Positions 53,383 to 62,429 are shown, counted from the first letter of the stretch. The stretch is DNA of 64,000 nt from Sphingomonas phyllosphaerae (GCF_029623345.1 NZ_JAPYKH010000009.1:62001-126000); one strand, 5' to 3'. The notes: generated by a model from the letters alone, not told the origin. Made by a program: numbers and translations.

Positions 53383-53790
53383 ATGGCGGCACTGACGATT
53401 GCGGGCCTCGCGCGTGAAGGGGACGTCGGTGTCGAGACCGTGCGCTACTATCAGCGCCGAGGTTTGCTCGATACGCCGGACCGACCCGGAGGCTCCGGCG
53501 CGAGCGGTGGTATTCGGCGCTACGGTGTCGATGACGTGCGCCGCCTCCGGTTTATCCGCTCGGCGCAGGCAGCCGGATTCACGTTGGAGCAGATCGGCGA
53601 ACTGCTAGCGCTCGACGCAACCGACGATCGCGCCCGCGCACGCGAGCTTGCCAATGAGCGGATTGCGGCGCTGGACACCAAGATTCAGGAGCTTGAGCGG
53701 GTGCGCGCCTCCCTTCGCCATCTCGCGAGAGAGTGCGGAAGCGGCTCGGCCGGGCCGTGTCCGATCCTTCAAGCGTTCGATCACGCTTGA
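53383..53790 (+). CDS. MerR-family regulator lacking one metal cysteine
   Basis: The 135-residue regulator has the MerR helix-turn-helix (TIAGLAREGDVGVETVRYYQ) and C-terminal cysteines C118 and C126 (ECGSGSAGPC), but where mercury MerR has Cys 82 the segment reads TDDRARAR. A three-Cys Hg(II) site therefore cannot form. It faces the glutaredoxin-MauE gene across a mer-type operator, so the effector may be another thiophilic metal. ATG 53383 lies 4 bases from the -35. Confidence 0.85.
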   Translation: MAALTIAGLAREGDVGVETVRYYQRRGLLDTPDRPGGSGASGGIRRYGVDDVRRLRFIRSAQAAGFTLEQIGELLALDATDDRARARELANERIAALDTKIQELERVRASLRHLARECGSGSAGPCPILQAFDHA

Positions 53791-54047
53791 GCGTCAGGCG
53801 CGCGCCATGTGGAGCAATGAAAACCCTGTGGACCGCGCTCATTGAACCGGCCGTTCTCTGGACGGCAGCTAGCCACCCACGAGCAGTCGGTCGGCCACCA
53901 GCGACGACCTGCCGGTCGGCTCCCGACCTAAAGTCGGTCGTAGCCGAGGCACGTTGCCGATCTCCGGAGCGGGCATTCTGAACCACGGTTCTGACACACG
54001 CAAACCCTTGAGAGGCCGTGGTAGGTTCCACAGCGTCACAACCGACC
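53791..54047. other. Degenerate intergenic DNA before the ars cassette
   Basis: No gene is visible. Fragments such as GACGGCAGCTA, GACCTAAAGTCGGTCG and GCGGGCATTCTGAACC resemble the degenerate repeats of sphingomonad intergenic DNA. The left copy of the MITE-like element follows. The whole 53791-54486 gap contains only this, the element, a possible 37-codon ORF and the arsR promoter. Confidence 0.4.
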
Positions 54048-54217
54048 GAGACTGTTGAAAAACTCGGCGAGCAGGCAGTGCGGCCACCTCACGTGTAATA
54101 TGATTGCTTGCAGTTGGTCTCTTTTACACAAGATGTTGTGACAGTCGGGGCTATACGAAAATAATATTCCTCGAACCAGCGCCCCTTCCAAGCCAAAGCG
54201 ACTTTTTCAACAGCCTC
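54048..54217. mobile_element. MITE-like element, copy 1 (left of ars)
   Basis: A 170-bp sequence identical to 57301-57470. Its ends are inverted repeats, GAGACTGTTGAAAAACTCG at the left and GAGGCTGTTGAAAAAGTCG read inward from the right (two mismatches). It encodes no transposase. The flanking GTCACAACCG stretch is shared with copy 2 on the left side but degenerate on the right. Confidence 0.75.
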
Positions 54218-54238
54218 AACCGGTTTTGGAACCATGTC

Positions 54239-54352
54239 CTAATCGTCAGTTGGCGGGGTGGGGCGTACTGGTCTTGAAAGGCCACGAAGGCGACGCTGGC
54301 GATTTTGGCGCGACGCTTCCTTGACGGCTTGGGGGTCATCCAAATCAATCAT
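54239..54352 (-). CDS. Possible 37-residue ORF
   Basis: ATG 54352 with AGGAC upstream opens a 37-codon frame (MIDLDDPQAVKEASRQ, then basic and Pro-rich). It looks like a short helical peptide, but no homology is recognised. It diverges from arsR and could be a remnant cut by the adjacent element. Confidence 0.25.
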   Translation of the reverse strand: MIDLDDPQAVKEASRQNRQRRLRGLSRPVRPTPPTDD

Positions 54353-54463
54353 GCTGCTGGTCCTCGGGAAAGGCCGGCGCGCGAGTTGCGCCTAATATCC
54401 TGTTCCGAGCCGGAAGGCGTTGCGGGTCTAGTTTCGCTGAAATGGTCGGGTTGGCTGCCGCTT

Positions 54464-54489
54464 CATATATCTGCTAAGCTGGATATATG
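54464..54489 (+). promoter_or_regulatory. ArsR operator overlapping the arsR start codon
   Basis: CATATATC (54464-54471) and GATATATG (54482-54489) form a perfect dyad whose last bases are the arsR ATG. TTGGCT (54451) and TAAGCT (54475), 18 bases apart, could be -35 and -10, placing transcription start at or next to the ATG. This suggests an autorepressed, leaderless arsR mRNA. Confidence 0.5.
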
Positions 54490-54819
54490 GAAAACGGTTC
54501 GGCTATCTCCACATTGGGCGCGCTTGCGCAAAGCACGCGGCTCGATGTGTTCCGCCTGCTGGTGCGCCATGAACCGGACGGCCTCGCTGCCGGCGATGTC
54601 GCCCGCCAGCTCGACGTGCCGCAGAACACCATGTCAGCGCACTTGGGCATTCTCGCCCGCGCCGGCCTAGTCCGTTCCGAACGGCATAGCCGTTCGATTA
54701 TCTACCGCGCCGATCTGGACGGGCTGCGCGGGCTGATGCTGTTCCTCGTTAAGGATTGCTGCGCCGGTTCGCCTGAACTGTGCGCGCCGCTCCTGGCCGA
54801 ACTCACCCCCTGCTGCTGA
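54487..54819 (+). CDS. arsR: Arsenic-responsive repressor
   Basis: The 110-residue ArsR/SmtB protein has the winged helix (VARQLDVPQNTMSAHLGIL) and lacks the CVC helix-3 site of E. coli ArsR. Instead cysteines cluster at the C-terminus (DCCAGSPELCAPL, TPCC), as in regulators of the C95-C96-C102 type where As(III) binds near the dimer interface. No ribosome site precedes ATG 54487. It leads an arsRCBH operon. Confidence 0.92.
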   Translation: MENGSAISTLGALAQSTRLDVFRLLVRHEPDGLAAGDVARQLDVPQNTMSAHLGILARAGLVRSERHSRSIIYRADLDGLRGLMLFLVKDCCAGSPELCAPLLAELTPCC

Positions 54820-54830
54820 AAGGACGCCCC

Positions 54831-55259
54831 GTGGCCGTCGATATCGTAATCTATCACAACCCCGAGTGTGGCACGTCCCGCAACACGCTGGCGATGATCC
54901 GCAATGCTGGCATCGAGCCGCACGTTGTCGAATATCTGAAGACGCCGCCCTCGCGCGCGTTGCTGGTCGAGCTGATCGATCGCGCCGGGATCACGCCCCG
55001 CGATCTGCTGCGCGAGAAGGGGACGCCCTACGAGGAGCTGGGCCTTGGTGACGATGCGCTGTCAGACGACGCGCTGGTGGACGCGATGATGGCGCATCCG
55101 GTCCTCATCAACCGGCCTCTGGTCGTCTCGCCGCTCGGCGTGAAGCTGTGCCGTCCGTCCGAAGCAGTCCTCGATCTGTTGCCAGAGCCGCAGCAAGGTG
55201 CGTTCGCCAAGGAAGACGGTGAAAAGGTCGTGGACGCGTCGGGTCAGCGCCTCGCCTGA
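54831..55259 (+). CDS. arsC: Glutaredoxin-dependent arsenate reductase
   Basis: The 142-residue enzyme has the active-site [12 protein letters not shown] with the nucleophilic Cys and a C-terminal [17 protein letters not shown], typical of the Spx/ArsC class that uses glutathione and glutaredoxin. It reduces As(V) to As(III) for export by ArsB. GTG 54831 with AAAGGA upstream is the start. Its stop overlaps the arsB start (TGATG). Confidence 0.95.
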   Translation: MAVDIVIYHNPECGTSRNTLAMIRNAGIEPHVVEYLKTPPSRALLVELIDRAGITPRDLLREKGTPYEELGLGDDALSDDALVDAMMAHPVLINRPLVVSPLGVKLCRPSEAVLDLLPEPQQGAFAKEDGEKVVDASGQRLA

Positions 55260-56542
55260 TGCTGCTCGCGCTCGCTATCTTCGTTGCCACGATCGCGCTC
55301 GTCATATGGCAACCCAAGGGCTTGGGCATTGGCTGGAGCGCGCTGGGCGGGGCGGCTGTAGCGCTACTCGTCGGGGTCGTTTCGCTCTCCGACGTGCCGG
55401 TAGTGTGGGGCATCGTCTGGAACGCGACCGCGACGTTCGTCGCGATCATCATCGTTAGCCTGTTGCTCGATGAAGCCGGGTTCTTCGAATGGGCAGCGCT
55501 CCACGTCGCACGCTGGGGTCGGGGGCATGGTCGCCAGCTGTTCGTGCTGATCGTCCTGCTCGGCGCGGCGGTGTCGGCGCTGTTCGCCAATGATGGCGCG
55601 GCCCTGATCCTGACGCCGATCGTCATCGCGATGCTGCGGGCGCTGGGATACAAGGACAAGGCCACACTGGCGTTCGTCATGGCGGCGGGGTTCATTGCCG
55701 ATACCGCCAGCCTGCCGCTGGTCGTCTCCAACCTCGTCAACATCGTGTCGGCCGACTTCTTCCGGATCGGCTTTGCCGATTATGCCTCGGTGATGGTGCC
55801 GGTCGATCTGGCGTCGATCGCCGCGACGCTGGTCGTGCTGCTGCTGTTCTTCCGGCGCGACATACCGGCGAGCTATGACGTGGCGCAGCTCCGCGCACCC
55901 GCTGATGCGATCCGCGATCCTGCCACGTTTAAGGCGGGCTGGGTCGTCCTCGCCTTGCTGCTCGCCGGCTTCTTCCTGCTCGAACCTATCGGCGTGCCGG
56001 TCAGCGCCGTCGCTGCTGCCGGTGCCGTTCTCCTGCTCGTCATCGCCGCGCGCGGCCATGTCATCCAGACGCGCAAGGTGCTGGTCGGCGCGCCGTGGCA
56101 AGTCGTGATCTTCTCGCTCGGCATGTACCTGGTCGTCTACGGCCTGCGGAATGCTGGCCTGACCGATCATCTTGCCGGTCTGCTCGATCGCACCGCGCAA
56201 GGCGGCGTATGGGGGGCGGCATTCGGCACCGGGATTATCGCCGCGCTGCTGTCGTCGGTGATGAACAATATGCCAACCGTCCTGGTGGGGGCGCTGTCGA
56301 TCGACGCGACGCACGCCACGGGCGCGATCAAGGAAGCGATGATCTACGCCAACGTCATCGGTTGCGACCTTGGGCCGAAGATCACGCCGATCGGCTCGCT
56401 CGCGACGCTGCTGTGGCTGCACGTCCTCGGGCAGAAAGGCATCCGGATCGGCTGGGGCTATTACTTCAAGGTCGGCGCAACGCTCACCATCCCGGTGCTG
56501 CTGGTGACGCTCGCCGCACTCGCGATAAGGCTTAGTCTGTAA
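55259..56542 (+). CDS. arsB: Arsenite efflux pump
   Basis: The 427-residue protein has about eleven membrane helices and the ArsB pattern [18 protein letters not shown] and [15 protein letters not shown], followed by [19 protein letters not shown]. It extrudes As(III) and Sb(III) across the inner membrane. It overlaps arsC and arsH by one base each, a tightly packed operon. Confidence 0.95.
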   Translation: MLLALAIFVATIALVIWQPKGLGIGWSALGGAAVALLVGVVSLSDVPVVWGIVWNATATFVAIIIVSLLLDEAGFFEWAALHVARWGRGHGRQLFVLIVLLGAAVSALFANDGAALILTPIVIAMLRALGYKDKATLAFVMAAGFIADTASLPLVVSNLVNIVSADFFRIGFADYASVMVPVDLASIAATLVVLLLFFRRDIPASYDVAQLRAPADAIRDPATFKAGWVVLALLLAGFFLLEPIGVPVSAVAAAGAVLLLVIAARGHVIQTRKVLVGAPWQVVIFSLGMYLVVYGLRNAGLTDHLAGLLDRTAQGGVWGAAFGTGIIAALLSSVMNNMPTVLVGALSIDATHATGAIKEAMIYANVIGCDLGPKITPIGSLATLLWLHVLGQKGIRIGWGYYFKVGATLTIPVLLVTLAALAIRLSL

Positions 56543-57285
56543 TGCCGTTGCGCACGCTCTCGGATCCCGATCATCTGCCTGCCCTTGATCGGCGCTATGC
56601 ACTCGATCGTCCCGCCCTTGGGTTGGGGGCCGGTAATCCTCCCCCGCGCATCCTGCTGCTCTATGGCTCCTTGCGGGAACGGTCCTATTCGCGCCTGTGC
56701 GTTGAGGAAGCGGCCCGCCTGCTGCAATTTTTCGGCTGCGAAACGCGTATTTTTGACCCCGCCACGCTGCCGTTGCCCGATCAGGTGACGGGGGACGATC
56801 ACCCGGCCGTCCGCGAATTGCGGGAACTGTCGATGTGGTCGGAGGGGCATGTGTGGTGCAGCCCAGAGCGGCACGGCCAGATTACCGGCATCATGAAGCT
56901 ACAAGTCGATCACCTGCCGCTCTCGATAGGTGGAATGCGACCGACACAGGGCCGCACGCTTGCGGTCATGCAGGTGTCGGCCGGTTCGCAGTCGTTCAAC
57001 AGCGTCAACACGCTGCGCGTCCTCGGCCGCTGGATGCGAATGGTGACGATCCCGAACCAGTCGAGCGTCGCCAAGGCCTTTCAGGAGTTCGATGAAGCGG
57101 GGCGCATGAAGCCATCCAGCTATTACGATCGGATCGTTGATGTGATGGAGGAGCTGGTGCGGTTCACGGTGCTGCTTCGGCCGCACGCGGCCCAGCTCGT
57201 TGATCGCTACTCGGAACGAAAGGAAGCCGGGGTGCCGATCGACCCCACAACCGACCTGTCGAGCATCGCCACGGCTCGGGTATAG
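56542..57285 (+). CDS. arsH: ArsH NADPH-dependent flavin oxidoreductase
   Basis: The 247-residue flavoprotein carries the FMN-binding [14 protein letters not shown] and the conserved [15 protein letters not shown] and [19 protein letters not shown]. ArsH proteins oxidise trivalent organoarsenicals or serve as NADPH:FMN reductases. Its stop lies 2 bases before the right MITE-like copy, so the element may have supplied the end of the operon. Confidence 0.93.
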   Translation: MPLRTLSDPDHLPALDRRYALDRPALGLGAGNPPPRILLLYGSLRERSYSRLCVEEAARLLQFFGCETRIFDPATLPLPDQVTGDDHPAVRELRELSMWSEGHVWCSPERHGQITGIMKLQVDHLPLSIGGMRPTQGRTLAVMQVSAGSQSFNSVNTLRVLGRWMRMVTIPNQSSVAKAFQEFDEAGRMKPSSYYDRIVDVMEELVRFTVLLRPHAAQLVDRYSERKEAGVPIDPTTDLSSIATARV

Positions 57286-57287
57286 TG

Positions 57288-57483
57288 GTCACAACCGAAC
57301 GAGACTGTTGAAAAACTCGGCGAGCAGGCAGTGCGGCCACCTCACGTGTAATATGATTGCTTGCAGTTGGTCTCTTTTACACAAGATGTTGTGACAGTCG
57401 GGGCTATACGAAAATAATATTCCTCGAACCAGCGCCCCTTCCAAGCCAAAGCGACTTTTTCAACAGCCTCGAACGGTTGTGAC
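57288..57483. mobile_element. MITE-like element, copy 2 (right of ars), extended ends
   Basis: The 170-bp core (57301-57470) is identical to copy 1. Here the inverted repeats extend outward to GTCACAACCG on both sides, giving 33-bp near-perfect terminal repeats over 196 bp. A direct GAAC (57297-57300 and 57471-57474) hugs the core, so the core may have inserted with a 4-base duplication into a palindrome GTCACAACCG-AA-CGGTTGTGAC. Confidence 0.75.
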
Positions 57484-57625
57484 ACCACGTACCGACGGCT
57501 TTCGACCGTTTTAATCCTGAAAGCTGACTGACAGGAAAGTCCCAATTTAAGACGTTGCGGGTCACGTGAACGAAGGGTGAGTTCTAGAGCCACGACGGAG
57601 GCCGCTACCCTCTCTCGGAATCCCG

Positions 57626-58204
57626 TTACTGCCCTTCCGCGCTGATGCTTTCTTGCTCCGGCGCTGGAAGGTGGCGGTAGAGTGTTGGAACTGAGACCCC
57701 GATCGCGGGGGCGATCTCACGCATCGGCATCCCGGACGCCAAGAGTTTGCGAGCAGCCGCGAGCCGGTTGGGCGTCATCACCGTCTTCCGGCCGCCCACC
57801 CTCCCCTCCCGCCGCGCCACCGCGAGGGCGGCTGTCGTGCGTTCGCGGTTAAGGTCGCGCTCCATTTCAGCCATGGCAGCCATAATGTGGAAGACGAGCT
57901 TGCCGGCAGTGCCGGCCGTGTCGATGCCGTCGGTCAGCGATCGGAACCCGATGCCGCGCTTCGCCAGATCAGCGGCCAGGTCGACCAACCCCTTCATCGT
58001 TCGGCCCAAGCGGTCGAGCTTCCACACGACCAACACGTCGCCGGGTCGGGCATGGGAGAGCGCGTCTGCCAAGCCGACGCGGTTCGCCTTCGCACCGCTC
58101 GCCTTGTCGCTGAAGGTCCGTTCGCAACCTGCCTCGCGCAACGCATGGAGCTGCGGTGTCAGATCTTGTTCCGCTGTCGAGACCCGGGCGTAGCCGATCA
58201 GCAT
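57626..58204 (-). CDS. Serine recombinase (Tn3-resolvase type)
   Basis: The 192-residue protein has the catalytic-Ser motif IGYARVSTAEQDL at its N-terminus, the LDRLGRTMKGLVDL active-site region and a C-terminal helix-turn-helix (MREIAPAIGVSVPTLYRHL). It is full length and probably active. No Tn3-type transposase is nearby, so it is a leftover or a stand-alone invertase/resolvase of the island. Confidence 0.93.
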   Translation of the reverse strand: MLIGYARVSTAEQDLTPQLHALREAGCERTFSDKASGAKANRVGLADALSHARPGDVLVVWKLDRLGRTMKGLVDLAADLAKRGIGFRSLTDGIDTAGTAGKLVFHIMAAMAEMERDLNRERTTAALAVARREGRVGGRKTVMTPNRLAAARKLLASGMPMREIAPAIGVSVPTLYRHLPAPEQESISAEGQ

Positions 58205-58512
58205 GAAGCGTTCTCAAAACTCATTTCTTGTGCCTAGCACGGGTCCCCGCAATCGAGAATGTGTTTTGATACGTCCGTGACCGCTGCTAGACGTTCTCAT
58301 ATGATGGCGCGTCAAAATCGATCGTTTGTGAGATCAACCGCCGGAGCAACACCGTCCGATCAGGGTGGTACCGATGCGACATGTTCAATGGTGCAGACGA
58401 GCGGCTGAAAACACCGCTGTCAGGCGGGGTATCACCTGCCTGCACAGGGTTGGCCGTTGAACGGTTATCGACCGATCGCTTTTGAGTGCGTGGAACCACA
58501 AACCTTAGGCGC
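58205..58512. other. 308-bp region upstream of the recombinase, possible res site
   Basis: No gene is seen. CGTTCTCA occurs twice (58208 and 58289), and the stretch lies where Tn3-type resolvases have their res site. The evidence for a true res site is weak. Confidence 0.3.
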
Positions 58513-59463
58513 CTAACAGAAGCTAAGCACGATCCGCCCGCGCACGCCGCCAGCGAGTTGCGCGCGCTGTGCATCCGCAACTTGCTCGACTGGGAAGGTG
58601 GCGGCTACCTTGGGCTTGATCCGCCCGGCTTCGACGGTTTCACGCAGCGTTTCCAGCCAGTCGGTGCGCTCCAGCACCTCGGGCACGAGCACCGGACGAA
58701 TGTGGATGCGCTGCTCGTCCGGCCTGTCGTTCCACCCGCGCACCGGAATATAAACACCCCCGTCCTTGATCGCCGGGAAGGCCTGCTCTGCCAGTAGCGC
58801 GGTGTCGAGCAACGCATCGACGCCGTGTGGCACCGCCTCACGCACGCGATCGGCATAGCCGTCGCCGCGCAGCACCACGATGTCTGCGCCATAGCCGCGC
58901 ACGGTATCGACATCCTCGGGTTTGGCGTCGGTCACCACGGTTAGGCCACGCTGCTTGGCAAGCACGATTGTCAGATAAGCAAGCCAGCCCGCTCCGCCCG
59001 TTACCGCTAAAACCTGCCCCGGAGACAGCGCGGCATGATCAAGGGCATAGAGTGCCGTAAGGCCGTTCATAGGCACCGTTGCGGCTTCGATTGGCGTCGT
59101 GCCTGCCGGCTGCGACACCACCGAAGCCTCGGGTACCACGATATACGACGCCTGTGCGCCGCCTTCGTCCCGTCCTGGCTTCACCGCCGCTATCACCTCA
59201 TCGCCGACGTTAAGGCGCGTCACGCCCACACCAACCGCCTCCACGGTGCCGGCAGCGTCCATGCCCGGCGTCATTGGAAGTTTGAGGCTGCCTTGGCCGG
59301 GATCGCGCAGCAAGATGTCGGTCGGATTTACTGTAGCAGCGGCAACACGGATGCGGACCTCGCCAAGCCCCGGCGCGCGCACTGGACGGTCTCCAACGCT
59401 CATTACGTCATAGTCGCCGTTGCCGCTGTATAGCACGGCCTTCGCTGTGATCGTATCGGTCAT
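58513..59463 (-). CDS. Zinc-less quinone-oxidoreductase-like MDR
   Basis: The 316-residue medium-chain reductase has the GroES-like N-terminal fold (VNPTDILLRDPGQG, PGMDAAGTVEAVG) and a Rossmann domain with VTGGAGWLAYLTIVLA. It lacks zinc-ligand cysteines, like NADPH:quinone oxidoreductases. The Rossmann loop (GGAGWLA) deviates from the usual AxGGVG. ATG 59463 with GGAGAAGAG upstream is used. Confidence 0.85.
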   Translation of the reverse strand: MTDTITAKAVLYSGNGDYDVMSVGDRPVRAPGLGEVRIRVAAATVNPTDILLRDPGQGSLKLPMTPGMDAAGTVEAVGVGVTRLNVGDEVIAAVKPGRDEGGAQASYIVVPEASVVSQPAGTTPIEAATVPMNGLTALYALDHAALSPGQVLAVTGGAGWLAYLTIVLAKQRGLTVVTDAKPEDVDTVRGYGADIVVLRGDGYADRVREAVPHGVDALLDTALLAEQAFPAIKDGGVYIPVRGWNDRPDEQRIHIRPVLVPEVLERTDWLETLRETVEAGRIKPKVAATFPVEQVADAQRAQLAGGVRGRIVLSFC

Positions 59464-59551
59464 ATTCTCTTCTCCGGCGCGTAGCGCCTGACTCATGTAG
59501 GATTTACAAGGGCGATGGGTGAAAGCCTATGTCCAAGAAAGTTCCTCAGCC

Positions 59552-60304
59552 TCACACCAGCGTCCAACCGCCATCTACAACTACCTGAGCGCCATACATG
59601 TACGACGCCTCCTCCGAAGCCACGAACAGAACCACTCGCGCTACTTCCTCTGGCTCCGCGTACCGCCCCGCAGCCGTATCGCTTCCCAATTTTTCTGCAA
59701 CACTCCGATCAGGATACTCGGCTCTCGCCATTGGGGTCATAGTCGTGCCCGGCAGGACCGCATTGCATCTGACTTTGGGCGCAAACTCGACAGCGAGTGC
59801 CCGTGTCAGGCCGATGACTGCGTGCTTCGATGTCGTGTAGGCTAAACCACCCGCCCCACCCACCAACCCAGCGGCTGAGGCGACATTAACGAGGGCGGGC
59901 TTCTTCGCGTCCTGCAATGCGGGCATCAGTGCCCGAGATAGGAGAAAGGGTGCTTTGACATTGACGCCCATCACACGGTCCCACAGCGCCGCGTCGGTGT
60001 CACGAAGGCCCGCGCTACTAAAGATCCCGGCATTGTTGACTAGGATGTCGACACCCCCGAGATCCTCTGCAATTTGAAGGCTGCCACGCTCGATCTCCGA
60101 GGCTTGTGCCAGATCGATAGTGAAAGGCTGCCCGTTCCCCCCCGCGTCCTTGATCGAACGCGTGAGATCGGCAAGTGCGGCCTCATCTCTATCAAGCAAC
60201 GCCACGATCGCACCTTCGGCAGCGAAGCCGGTCGCGATCGCACGTCCCATTCCAGCAGCCGCTCCGGTTACTACAACCTTTTTGCCTGCAAAGCGCGTCG
60301 GCAT
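59552..60304 (-). CDS. SDR family oxidoreductase
   Basis: The 250-residue classical SDR has TGAAAGMGRAIA for NAD(P), NNAG in the centre (DILVNNAGIF), the catalytic Ser region VNVASAAG and Tyr-x3-Lys (YTTSKHA), plus the C-terminal VVDGGWTLV. Asp in LLDRD suggests NAD preference. It is the second of several minus-strand reductase genes. Substrate unknown. Confidence 0.88.
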   Translation of the reverse strand: MPTRFAGKKVVVTGAAAGMGRAIATGFAAEGAIVALLDRDEAALADLTRSIKDAGGNGQPFTIDLAQASEIERGSLQIAEDLGGVDILVNNAGIFSSAGLRDTDAALWDRVMGVNVKAPFLLSRALMPALQDAKKPALVNVASAAGLVGGAGGLAYTTSKHAVIGLTRALAVEFAPKVRCNAVLPGTTMTPMARAEYPDRSVAEKLGSDTAAGRYAEPEEVARVVLFVASEEASYMYGAQVVVDGGWTLV

Positions 60305-60333
60305 GATGCTTTCCTCAAATACTTAGGAAGAAG

Positions 60334-60355
60334 GCGGCGGATTAGACTCCGCCGC
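60334..60355 (-). terminator. GC hairpin after the aldo/keto reductase gene
   Basis: Perfect 8-bp arms GCGGCGGA and TCCGCCGC with a 6-nt loop lie just downstream of the minus-strand aldo/keto reductase stop and before the SDR. No U-run; weak terminator. Confidence 0.45.
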
Positions 60356-60368
60356 GCCGGGGCGGCGT

Positions 60369-61250
60369 TCAGTCCTCGATGACGAGGTCGAATGACTGCT
60401 GGTTGACCGTGTCGGGGTCAGGGCCGCTACGTTCGTCCGTGTCGAGGGCGTCGATGGATGCGATATCATCGGCAGTGAGCGCGAAGTCGAAGATACTAAT
60501 ATTTTCTGCAATGCGTTCTGCTCGTACCGATTTCGGAACCGCTGAAGTGCCGCGTTCGACATGCCAGCGCAGAACGATCTGGGCACTTGTCTTACCGTAC
60601 CTCTTTGCCAGCGCGGTGATCGTCGGGTCTTCGAGGACGTTCGGCCCTTTGGATGCATAGACGTTGATCCCGCCGATGGGGGACCAAGCCTGCGTGACGA
60701 TACCGAACCGCTGATGGACGGCACGCAGGGCGTGCTGATTGAAGTATGGATGGAGCTCGATCTGGTTCACCGCAGGTACGACGGCCACATTGTCGATCAG
60801 TCGTTCGAGATCGGCCTCGCTGAAGTTGCATACTCCGATCGCACGAACGCGCCCGTCTGCTAGCAACCTTTCGGCCGCCTTGTAGGAGGCAATCGTTCGT
60901 TCGAAGTCGGCAGGCACCGGCCAGTGCAGGAGATACAGCCCAAGCTGATCGAGCCGAAGCTTCCCCAGGCTTCGATCAAAAGCGTGTAACGCTTCGTCGT
61001 AGCCATAGTCGCTCATCCAGAGCTTGGTGGTGACGAAAACGTCTTTGGCGTCAACGCCGCTCGTCCGAATGCCCTCGCCGACCTCAGCTTCGTTGAAATA
61101 GCCTGCCGCGGTGTCGATCAGGCGGTAGCCATCGCTTAGCGCAGTGCGAACGGCCGCAACGGCTTCTTGCTTGGCACTTTGGTACACGCCAAGGCCAAGC
61201 AATGGCATCTCTACGTCATTGTTCAGGGTGAGGGTCGGCTGGCTAATCAT
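60369..61250 (-). CDS. Aldo/keto reductase
   Basis: The 293-residue protein has the AKR catalytic tetrad: Asp and Tyr in DTAAGYFNEAEVG, Lys in VTTKLWMSDYG and His in LYLLHWPVP. The C-terminal KSVRAERIAEN matches the NADPH 2'-phosphate site. It resembles the 2,5-diketo-gluconate-reductase-like AKR5 group. It reduces aldehydes or ketones in the cytoplasm; the natural substrate is unknown. Confidence 0.93.
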   Translation of the reverse strand: MISQPTLTLNNDVEMPLLGLGVYQSAKQEAVAAVRTALSDGYRLIDTAAGYFNEAEVGEGIRTSGVDAKDVFVTTKLWMSDYGYDEALHAFDRSLGKLRLDQLGLYLLHWPVPADFERTIASYKAAERLLADGRVRAIGVCNFSEADLERLIDNVAVVPAVNQIELHPYFNQHALRAVHQRFGIVTQAWSPIGGINVYASKGPNVLEDPTITALAKRYGKTSAQIVLRWHVERGTSAVPKSVRAERIAENISIFDFALTADDIASIDALDTDERSGPDPDTVNQQSFDLVIED

Positions 61251-61442
61251 TTTTTCTCCATGAGGGGTGCGGCCGCAACGTTGTCGGAGGCGGCGCCGCT
61301 TGACGCGGATCGGGACGCAGGCTCACTGCCCCGCAAGTGGCTGGAGCTGTCGGCGTGGCGGGTTACGGCTATGGGGGATGCTTCATGTTCACCAGCAATC
61401 TTTCATCGCGCGGGAGCTGGTGGTCTGGGACGGCTGAGCGGG

Positions 61443-62210
61443 TCAGTTCGCGCTGAAGCCGCCATCGACGGCAAGGTAGGCACCATGGACGAAGCTTGCG
61501 CCCGGGCTCGCGAGCCAGAGCACAGCCGCCGCTACCTCTTCAGGCTTCCCGAGACGGCGTATCACCTGCAATCGGTTGATCTCATCCATGGCTTCCGGCT
61601 GCGTTTCCATCATTGCCTGAACCATCGGCGTATCGATCGTGCCGGGGCAGACGGCGTTGATCTGGATGCCGCGAGCTGCGTAGGTCAGCGCCGCGCTACG
61701 GGTCATACCGATGACGCCATGCTTGGTCCCATTGTAAGCCGCCAGGTCAGCCGTACCGACGAGCCCGCCCACTGACGCACAGTTGACGATCGCGCCGCTT
61801 CCCTGATCGCGCATGTGCTTCAGTTCATGCTTCATGCAGGTCCAGACACCACGAAGATTGATCGCGACGACGCGGTCGAAGTCAGCAGCGGGCTGATCCG
61901 CCAAGTCGGAGGCGGGAGCCTGGACACCGGCATTGTTGAAGCCGATGTCGAGCCGGCCATAGGTGGACACCGCCCGTTCTACCGCCGCAGCAACCTGATC
62001 CTCCTGCGAGACGTCGCAGGCGGCACCAATCGCTTGCCCGCCAGCGGCGCAGATTTCCGCGGCGGTTCGGCAAACCTCGTCCGCGTCCACGTCGGCCAGG
62101 ATGACGGAAGCGCCGGACTTTGCAAAGGCACGAGCAGCAGCCAGTCCTATGCCTTTACCTGCGCCGGTCACGAAGGCTACTTTGCCGCTGAAATCGTAAC
62201 TGGGGTTCAT
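61443..62210 (-). CDS. SDR family oxidoreductase
   Basis: The 255-residue SDR has TGAGKGIGLAAARAFA, ADVDAD (Asp favouring NAD), NNAGVQ, Ser in IVNCASVGG, and YNGTKHG. ATG 62210 with GGAG upstream is chosen over a longer frame. It is paralogous to the gene at 59552 but not a recent copy. A 191-base gap separates it from the AKR gene; nothing else is visible there. Confidence 0.88.
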   Translation of the reverse strand: MNPSYDFSGKVAFVTGAGKGIGLAAARAFAKSGASVILADVDADEVCRTAAEICAAGGQAIGAACDVSQEDQVAAAVERAVSTYGRLDIGFNNAGVQAPASDLADQPAADFDRVVAINLRGVWTCMKHELKHMRDQGSGAIVNCASVGGLVGTADLAAYNGTKHGVIGMTRSAALTYAARGIQINAVCPGTIDTPMVQAMMETQPEAMDEINRLQVIRRLGKPEEVAAAVLWLASPGASFVHGAYLAVDGGFSAN

Positions 62211-62429
62211 AACTGTTCTCCGTGGATCCGGGTCGAGCGCGAGGAGCGCTCGTGCGCGCACCGGATGCCGCTTCAGGAATGCTACGGCGGACGACGTTGG
62301 CGCCTGTCCGAGTTTGGTAGCAACGACGAAAGATGTCTTTCGAGCAGAGCTTGTTGCTAAAAAGGTGCCGTGCTGATTTACCAGCCATGACTTGCGCGCT
62401 GGTTACTTGAATCGATCGGCAATTGATCG

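Noticed and set aside
53383-53790. Mercury-resistance operon
   Set aside because: The operator is mer-like, but no merT, merP or merA is present and the regulator lacks the Cys 82 equivalent.
57342-57593. 83-codon minus frame through MITE copy 2
   Set aside because: It crosses the repeat boundary into unrelated DNA; only the part inside the repeat is shared with copy 1, so it is not a gene.
58205-58512. Complete Tn3-type transposon around the serine recombinase
   Set aside because: No tnpA-like transposase frame and no 38-bp GGGG-starting terminal repeats are visible in the window.
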